Part shown: piece after piece, positions 58,464 through 64,000 of the stretch
How positions within the stretch are numbered: position 1 is the stretch's first letter
Layout of the letters: each line of letters begins with the position of its first letter
Assembly: GCF_000006945.2 (NCBI RefSeq)
Contig: NC_003197.2
Coordinates: 3,968,001-4,032,000, forward strand
DNA length: 64,000 nucleotides
Direction: 5' to 3'
DNA from: Salmonella enterica subsp. enterica serovar Typhimurium str. LT2
Lineage (GTDB): Bacteria > Pseudomonadota > Gammaproteobacteria > Enterobacterales > Enterobacteriaceae
The notes under the pieces: model-generated
Seen by the model: only the letters and a program-made list of their open reading frames with translations
What the model was told of the DNA's origin: nothing
The model's database searches: none
Position numbers and translations under genes: made by a program

Positions 58464-61199
58464 ATGTCAACGCCTTCACTGACCCGCAGATTATGGCTGG
58501 CCTTCGCCCTGATGGCGGCGCTCACCCTGCTCAGCACCGTGATCGGCTGGATAAGCCTGCGCGTCATTAGTCAGGTGGAGCAAACCAATACGCAAGCGCT
58601 GCTCCCCACGATGAATATGGCCAGGCAGTTAAGCGAAGCCAGCGCTTACGAGCTCTTTTCCGCGCAAAATCTGACCAATGCCGACAGTGAGGGCGTTTGG
58701 CTGGCGCAGGGGAAGATGCTGAAAGCGCAAAGCCTTAAAATTAACCATCTTTTGCAGGCATTAAGCGAGCAGGGGTTTAATACCTCGGCCATCGCCCGGC
58801 AAGAAAAAGAGATTGCACAAACGCTTGGGCAACAGGGAACGCTGGTCGGTGAAATTCTCACGCTGCGCGCACAGCAACAGCAGTTAAGCCGCCAGATTGC
58901 GGAGGCGGCGGAAAGCATTGCCGCCCAGGCTCACGGTCAGGCCAATAATGCAGCGACATCTGCAGGCGCCACCCAGGCCGGTATTTACGATCTTATCGAA
59001 AGCGGTAAAGGGGATCAGGCTGAACGCGCGCTTGACCGACTGATTGATATCGACCTTGAGTATGTGAATCAGATGAATGAGTTGCGGGTCAATGCCCTGC
59101 GGTTTAAGCAGCTCATTGTGACCTTAAAAGACGCGCAAGGGCTGAGCGATGCCGAAGACACCGATGAAAAACTTAATCAGTTGGTTAAAATTTTATCCCG
59201 CCGCCAGCAGCGTATAGAAGATCCTACCGTTCGCGCCCAAATCGCCGACGCGCTGGAGACAATAAACCAGTACACCACACTGGTTACCCTGTTTCGTAAG
59301 GAAAACGCCATCCGCGACCAGCTTCAAACGCTTATGGCCAATAACCTCTTTCAGTTTACCCGCTTCAGTACGGAAGTGTCGCAGTTGGTGAACGCCATCG
59401 AAAAACGAAACGAGGCTGGGTTAGCGCGTCTTACACACGCCAGTCAGCGTGGGCAAATAGGGTTAGTGATCTTAGGCATCCTGGCGCTGTGCTCATTAAG
59501 TTTTATTCTTTGGCGAGTGGTTTACCGCTCCGTATCCCGCCCGCTGGCGCAACAAACGCAGGCCTTACAGCGGCTACTGGAGGGCGATATTGACTCGCCA
59601 TTTCCGGAGGCGGCTGGCGTCAGCGAACTGGATACCATCAGCCGTCTGATGGAAGCGTTTCGCGCCAACGTGCGCAAATTGAACCGCCATCGTGAGGATT
59701 TGGCGGAACAGGTGCGATCGCAAACGGCGGAACTTCATGCGCTGGTGCTGGAACACCGGCAGGCGCGCGCCGAAGCGGAAAAGGCCAACGAGGCGAAATC
59801 GACGTTCCTTGCCGCCATGAGCCATGAAATTCGCACGCCGCTTTACGGCATTCTCGGTACGGTACAATTGCTGGCCGATAAACCGCTCATGACAAACTAC
59901 CGCGACGATTTACAGGCCATTAATGATTCAGGCGAATCGCTACTGGCGATTCTTAACGATATTCTTGATTACTCGGCGATTGAAGTAGGCGGCACCAACG
60001 TTTCCATTAGCGAGGAACCGTTTGAACCGCGACAATTGTTGAATAGCGCGCTGCATTTAATGCACAGCCGCGTTCAGGTGGCGCTCATCACCGACTTTAG
60101 CGAGCAACTCCCCTCAACGCTACAAGGCGATCCGCGCCGGATACGTCAAATTGTGATTAATCTTTTAAGTAATGCGGCGAAATTTACCGATCGCGGCAGC
60201 ATAGTGCTGCGCACGTTTTGCGACGATCAGAGCTGGTTTATTGAGGTTGAAGATACCGGATGCGGTATTCCTGAAGCGAAGCTGACGGCTATTTTCAAAC
60301 CGTTTGTGCAGGCGACAGGACGCCGGGGCGGGACGGGCCTGGGGCTGGCTATCAGCGCCAGCCTGGCAGAGGCGATGGGCGGGACGCTAACCGTCACCAG
60401 TACGCTTCATGTTGGCAGTTGTTTTCGTTTACAACTGCCGGTTTGCCACTCCAAACCCGCAAGTAAAAGTGCGTTCAGGGAACCGATAAATCTTAACGGA
60501 CTACGCTTGTTGCTGATTGAAGATAATATGCTGACGCAGCGTATTACCGCTGAAATGCTCACGGGCAAAGGGGTGAAGGTCTCACTTGCTGAAAGCGCGA
60601 ATGACGCGCTACGCTGTTTAGCCGAAGGCGAGTCCTTTGATGTCGCGCTGGTGGATTTTGATTTGCCGGATTATGACGGCTTAACCCTGGCGCAGCAGTT
60701 GATGAGCCTGTATCCCGCCATGAAACGCATTGGTTTTAGCGCACATGTGATAGACGATAATCTTCGTCAGCGTACCGCCGGTCTTTTCTGCGGGATTATT
60801 CAAAAGCCCGTTCCCCGCGAAGAGCTTTACCGCATGATAGCGCACTATTTACAGGGCAAATCTCACAACGCGCGGGCGATGTTGAATGAACATCAGCTTG
60901 CCGGCGATATGGCGTCTGTCGGCCCGGAAAAACTCCGGCAATGGGTCGCGTTATTCAAAGACAGCGCGCTGCCTTTAGTCGAGGAGATCGAGGCGGCGCG
61001 CGCCATGAATGACGACGTTAACATTAAGCGGCTGGCGCATAAATTAAAAAGCGGCTGCGCCAGCCTGGGGATGACGCAGGCAACCGAAGCCTGTCGGGAA
61101 CTGGAGTTGCAACCGCTTAGCGATATAGATATTAAAACTATCGTGACGCAGGGAGTGACGGCGCTCGACGCATGGATAGCCGGTCATCCTTCGCCATAA
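58464..61199 (+). CDS. torS: TorS, hybrid sensor kinase for TMAO
   Basis: A 911-residue unorthodox sensor. It has an N-terminal membrane helix, a periplasmic helical sensor domain (about 35-330), a second helix near 333-350 and a HAMP segment. The histidine kinase domain follows (H454 in AAMSHEIRTPLYG), with the ATPase motif GTGLGLAISASLAEAM. A receiver domain (likely D731 in VALVDFDLPDYDG) and a C-terminal HPt domain (H859 in IKRLAHKLKSGCASLGM) complete the relay to TorR. Both phosphotransfer histidines and the aspartate are present. Confidence 0.96.
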   Translation: MSTPSLTRRLWLAFALMAALTLLSTVIGWISLRVISQVEQTNTQALLPTMNMARQLSEASAYELFSAQNLTNADSEGVWLAQGKMLKAQSLKINHLLQALSEQGFNTSAIARQEKEIAQTLGQQGTLVGEILTLRAQQQQLSRQIAEAAESIAAQAHGQANNAATSAGATQAGIYDLIESGKGDQAERALDRLIDIDLEYVNQMNELRVNALRFKQLIVTLKDAQGLSDAEDTDEKLNQLVKILSRRQQRIEDPTVRAQIADALETINQYTTLVTLFRKENAIRDQLQTLMANNLFQFTRFSTEVSQLVNAIEKRNEAGLARLTHASQRGQIGLVILGILALCSLSFILWRVVYRSVSRPLAQQTQALQRLLEGDIDSPFPEAAGVSELDTISRLMEAFRANVRKLNRHREDLAEQVRSQTAELHALVLEHRQARAEAEKANEAKSTFLAAMSHEIRTPLYGILGTVQLLADKPLMTNYRDDLQAINDSGESLLAILNDILDYSAIEVGGTNVSISEEPFEPRQLLNSALHLMHSRVQVALITDFSEQLPSTLQGDPRRIRQIVINLLSNAAKFTDRGSIVLRTFCDDQSWFIEVEDTGCGIPEAKLTAIFKPFVQATGRRGGTGLGLAISASLAEAMGGTLTVTSTLHVGSCFRLQLPVCHSKPASKSAFREPINLNGLRLLLIEDNMLTQRITAEMLTGKGVKVSLAESANDALRCLAEGESFDVALVDFDLPDYDGLTLAQQLMSLYPAMKRIGFSAHVIDDNLRQRTAGLFCGIIQKPVPREELYRMIAHYLQGKSHNARAMLNEHQLAGDMASVGPEKLRQWVALFKDSALPLVEEIEAARAMNDDVNIKRLAHKLKSGCASLGMTQATEACRELELQPLSDIDIKTIVTQGVTALDAWIAGHPSP

Positions 61200-61224
61200 T
61201 GACTTCCGGCTCGCCACGGCCAAC

Positions 61225-62517
61225 TTATCCGACGCGTTTCACATCGCCCACTAACAGGATGTAAGACAGCGCGCCCAGCAGGGCCACAACGGAGATATAG
61301 ACCAGCGCCGGAGCAAAACCGTAGCTTTGCGCCAGATAACCAATCACTAACGGTACGCTAATCCCGCCTAACCCACCGATAAAGTTAAACATACCGCCGG
61401 TAAGGCCAATCAACCGCATCGGCGCAAGGGAAGAGATTAACGACCAGGTAATGGACGCAAATCCGTTGCCGAAGAAAGCTATCGCCATCAACGCCATAAT
61501 CCACAACGGATCGTTAGTGTAGTTAGCGCCCATAATGCATGTGGAGATGAGCAAACCGCAAATAATCGGCGTTTTGCGCGCCACGCCCAGCGAGAAGCCT
61601 TTTTTCACCAGTTTATCCGCCAGCCAGCCGGAGAGCAGTACGCCAAAAAAGGCAGCCAGGAACGGTACGGTCGTCATAAAGCCCGCTTTTAGCGCGGTAA
61701 TGCCTTTTTCCTGGGTCAGATAATTAGGGAACCAGGTCAGAAAGAACCATAGCGTAGAGTTTACGGCGAACTGACCGAGGTAGACGCCCACCAGCTTACG
61801 ATGGAACACCAGTTTCCAGTCGGCTTTCGTCAGCGGCTGGCGGGCCTCTTTTTTCGCTGGCGCATCGCCATCCACCAGACCACCGCCATCGCGAATATAC
61901 TCCAACTCCGCCTGGCTAAGGCTTTTCGTCAAACGCGGCGGTTGATAAACCTTAAACCAGACCAATGACCAGATAATCCCGATACCGCCGGTGACGATAA
62001 AGACCCAGTGCCAGCTCAGCATTTCCTGAATCCAGATCAGCAGCGGCGTAAGGAATGCCAGTCCGACGAACTGTCCGGAGGTGTAGAACCCGACTGCGGA
62101 TGCGCGCTCATGCTCCGGAAACCAGCTAGTGACCATCCGGTTATTTGCCGGAAAGGCCGGCGCCTCGAAAATCCCGGTAATAGCGCGCAGGCCGATAAGC
62201 GACAATAGTCCCGTCGCAAACCCCTGCAATAGCGTTGCGACTGACCAGCCGAAGATAGCGATAAAATAGGTCAGCCGGGACCCAATACGGTCGAGAAACC
62301 AGCCGCCGGGGATCTGGCATAACGTATAGAGCCAGGCAAAAGCGGAGAAGACATAGCCCATTTCCGCTTTGGTAATGCCGAATTCTTTTTGAATATGCAT
62401 GGAAGCTACGGCAAGGTTGGCGCGATCGACGTAGCAAATCACCACGGTAATAAAGATCATCACCAGCGTCAGATAGCGGCGACGCCCCGGCTGTGCTGCT
62501 GTAACTGAAATATCCAT
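61225..62517 (-). CDS. dgoT: DgoT, D-galactonate transporter (ACS-family MFS)
   Basis: A 430-residue major facilitator of the anion:cation symporter group, starting MDISVTAAQPGRRRYLTLVM. It has YVDRANLAVASMHIQKEFGI (about 30-49) and the motif-A loop GGWFLDRIGSRLTYF. It imports D-galactonate with protons. The ATG at 62517 matches E. coli; the frame extends 15 codons upstream. It is convergent with torS (25-nt gap) and lies 129 nt after dgoD on the same strand. Confidence 0.95.
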   Translation of the reverse strand: MDISVTAAQPGRRRYLTLVMIFITVVICYVDRANLAVASMHIQKEFGITKAEMGYVFSAFAWLYTLCQIPGGWFLDRIGSRLTYFIAIFGWSVATLLQGFATGLLSLIGLRAITGIFEAPAFPANNRMVTSWFPEHERASAVGFYTSGQFVGLAFLTPLLIWIQEMLSWHWVFIVTGGIGIIWSLVWFKVYQPPRLTKSLSQAELEYIRDGGGLVDGDAPAKKEARQPLTKADWKLVFHRKLVGVYLGQFAVNSTLWFFLTWFPNYLTQEKGITALKAGFMTTVPFLAAFFGVLLSGWLADKLVKKGFSLGVARKTPIICGLLISTCIMGANYTNDPLWIMALMAIAFFGNGFASITWSLISSLAPMRLIGLTGGMFNFIGGLGGISVPLVIGYLAQSYGFAPALVYISVVALLGALSYILLVGDVKRVG

Positions 62518-62646
62518 CGTCATCTGTCTCCAGATTCTGGGCATAGCGAGGCCGCTCACCATGCCCTGTAAATTACAGAGGGTGTGTTTTTATATTTAAA
62601 TTGGGTTGCCCGGAGGGCGACGTTTGTTGAGCCTACAGCGTGGCGA

Positions 62647-63795
62647 TCACCACTCGGCTACCGATCCGTCAGCGTGCCGCCACAACGGATTACGCCAGTC
62701 CGGCGCGCTTTTGCTAAGTTCAATCACCCTGGCCTCGTCAATGTCTACGCCAAGACCCGGTTTGGTTAAGGGTTTAAAGAAGCCGCCGTCCATGCTGAAG
62801 TCTTCTTTATTTTTCACAAAGTCGAGCAGCTCCGCGCCCTTGTTATAGTGAATGCCCATACTCTGTTCCTGGAATACCGCGTTGCGCGAAACAAAATCGA
62901 TATGCAGGCAGGCAGCCAGGGCGATTGGACCCAGCGGGCAATGCGGCGCCAGCGCCACATCATATGCTTCCGCCATTCCGGCGATTTTATAGCATTCGGT
63001 AATGCCGCCCGCGTGGGATAAATCCGGCTGTAGAATCGCCAGCCCACCCGCGTCCAGCACGCGTTTAAATTCAAAACGCGAGAACATACGTTCGCCTGCG
63101 GCAATCGGAATATGCGTTTGCGCTGCCAGGCGCGGATAATATTCCGCCTGTTCCGCCAGCACCGGCTCTTCAATAAACAGCGGACGATAGGGTTCCAGTT
63201 CTTTAATCAGCACCTTCGCCATCGGCGCGCTAACGCGACCGTGGAAATCGAGCCCAAACTCAATTTCACTGCCGAAAGCTTCGCGGATTTGCGCCACGGT
63301 ATTGACCGCCGCATCCACCGCACGGGAGTTATCAATCACGCCCATCTCTTCACAGCCGTTCAGCTTGAAGGTGTCAAAACCAATACCGCGCAATTTTTCA
63401 ATACCGTCAATGACGTCTGCCGGACGATCGCCGCCCACCCAGCTATAGGCCTTGATTTTGTCGCGCACCAGGCCGCCCATGAGCTGCCAGACCGGCGCAT
63501 TCAACACCTTGCCTTTGATATCCCACAATGCCTGGTCAATACCGGCGATGGCGCTCATCATAATCGGGCCGCCGCGATAAAAACCGGCCCGGTACATTAC
63601 CTGCCACAGGTCGTTGATACGCGCCGGATCTTTCCCTATCAGGTAGTCGGCAAACTCATGTACTGCCGCCTCTACAGTACGTGCCCGACCTTCAATGACC
63701 GGCTCTCCCCAGCCAACCACGCCTTCATCCGTTTCGATTTTCAGGAACATCCAACGTGGAGGTAAACGGTACGTGGTGATGTGAGTTATTTTCAT
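62647..63795 (-). CDS. dgoD: DgoD, D-galactonate dehydratase
   Basis: A 382-residue enolase-superfamily (mandelate racemase subgroup) enzyme that dehydrates D-galactonate to 2-keto-3-deoxygalactonate. Magnesium ligands are D183 (GLDFHGR, with catalytic H185), E209 (FIEEPV) and E235 (AAGERMF). The second catalytic histidine is H285 in LAPHCPLG. Length and residues agree with the family. It overlaps the upstream dgoA by 4 nt. Confidence 0.97.
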   Translation of the reverse strand: MKITHITTYRLPPRWMFLKIETDEGVVGWGEPVIEGRARTVEAAVHEFADYLIGKDPARINDLWQVMYRAGFYRGGPIMMSAIAGIDQALWDIKGKVLNAPVWQLMGGLVRDKIKAYSWVGGDRPADVIDGIEKLRGIGFDTFKLNGCEEMGVIDNSRAVDAAVNTVAQIREAFGSEIEFGLDFHGRVSAPMAKVLIKELEPYRPLFIEEPVLAEQAEYYPRLAAQTHIPIAAGERMFSRFEFKRVLDAGGLAILQPDLSHAGGITECYKIAGMAEAYDVALAPHCPLGPIALAACLHIDFVSRNAVFQEQSMGIHYNKGAELLDFVKNKEDFSMDGGFFKPLTKPGLGVDIDEARVIELSKSAPDWRNPLWRHADGSVAEW

Positions 63796-64000
63796 TTCAC
63801 TGCCTCTCGATACGCATTAACAAATGCCGCAGCCTGCTGCGCGGTGCGTTCAACGGATTGCCCGGCGCGATAGAGATCGCTACCCAATCCCGCGCCCACA
63901 CAGCCTGCTTTAATCCATTGCGCTAGGTTTTCCGGCGTCACGCCGCCGACGGCAAATAGCGGAACATCCGGCGGAAGTACCGCTTTCAGCGCGCTGATGT
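63792..64000 (-). CDS. dgoA: DgoA, 2-dehydro-3-deoxy-6-phosphogalactonate aldolase (partial)
   Basis: The final 69 codons or so of dgoA, cut by the right window edge. The visible C-terminus contains FAVGGVTPENLAQWIKAGCVG, and ends AAFVNAYREAVK, as expected for the KDPG-aldolase family. It cleaves the phosphorylated keto-acid to pyruvate and glyceraldehyde 3-phosphate. Its stop overlaps the dgoD start in an ATGA. The lysine Schiff-base region lies outside the window. Confidence 0.92.
   Translation of the reverse strand, partial: ISALKAVLPPDVPLFAVGGVTPENLAQWIKAGCVGAGLGSDLYRAGQSVERTAQQAAAFVNAYREAVK

Overview
The window is chromosomal DNA of an enteric bacterium, almost certainly Salmonella enterica (Typhimurium-like). 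The proteins read as close orthologues of E. coli proteins on a conserved backbone (yicS, nepI, yicN, uhpTCBA, ilvBN, tisB, emrD, yidFGH, yidE, ibpAB, yidQR, dgo). Between them lie blocks typical of Salmonella: dgaRABCDEF, deoQKPX, dsdCXA at this position, and a second ccm operon next to tor. Recognition is from memory of these families; no database was searched. There is no rRNA, tRNA, CRISPR array, IS element or prophage.

Layout. 1-7.4 kb: D-glucosaminate operon dgaABCDEF (minus strand, left end cut) driven by a clear sigma-54 promoter, with its LevR-type activator DgaR. 7.5-10.6 kb: yicS, a family 1 phospho-glycosidase, and nepI. 10.8-17.2 kb: a cargo block of a toxin-first type II toxin-antitoxin pair and an uncharacterised galactitol-type PTS operon (GntR regulator, EIIA, EIIB, EIIC, FGGY kinase, class II aldolase, dedicated HPr). 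17.5-23.2 kb: yicN and uhpTCBA for hexose-phosphate uptake. 23.2-27.6 kb: the deoxyribose regulon deoQ/deoKPX. 27.6-30.6 kb: ilvBN with the ivbL attenuator, then the SOS-controlled tisB toxin with its antisense RNA IstR.

30.6-39.1 kb: a DMT permease, emrD, a secreted GH5-like protein, D-serine detoxification dsdCXA, and yidF/G/H. 39.1-39.5 kb is a decayed stretch. 39.5-44.2 kb: yidE, the small heat-shock genes ibpAB with RNA-thermometer leaders and a sigma-32 promoter, yidQ and yidR. 44.3-61.2 kb: a respiratory island of a very GC-rich cytochrome c maturation operon led by a tri-haem peroxidase gene with an FNR site, and the complete TMAO respiration system torCAD/torR/torT/torS. 61.2-64 kb: galactonate genes dgoT, dgoD and the start of the aldolase gene dgoA, cut by the window end.

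Functionally the window is a series of independent, tightly regulated catabolic or respiratory modules, each beside its own regulator (DgaR, a GntR protein, UhpABC, DeoQ, DsdC, TorRST), inserted between conserved enterobacterial genes. The least understood module is the PTS/HPr/kinase/aldolase operon at 11.5-17.2 kb. Its promoter region carries a 14-bp GntR-type operator and a separate perfect 28-bp palindrome.
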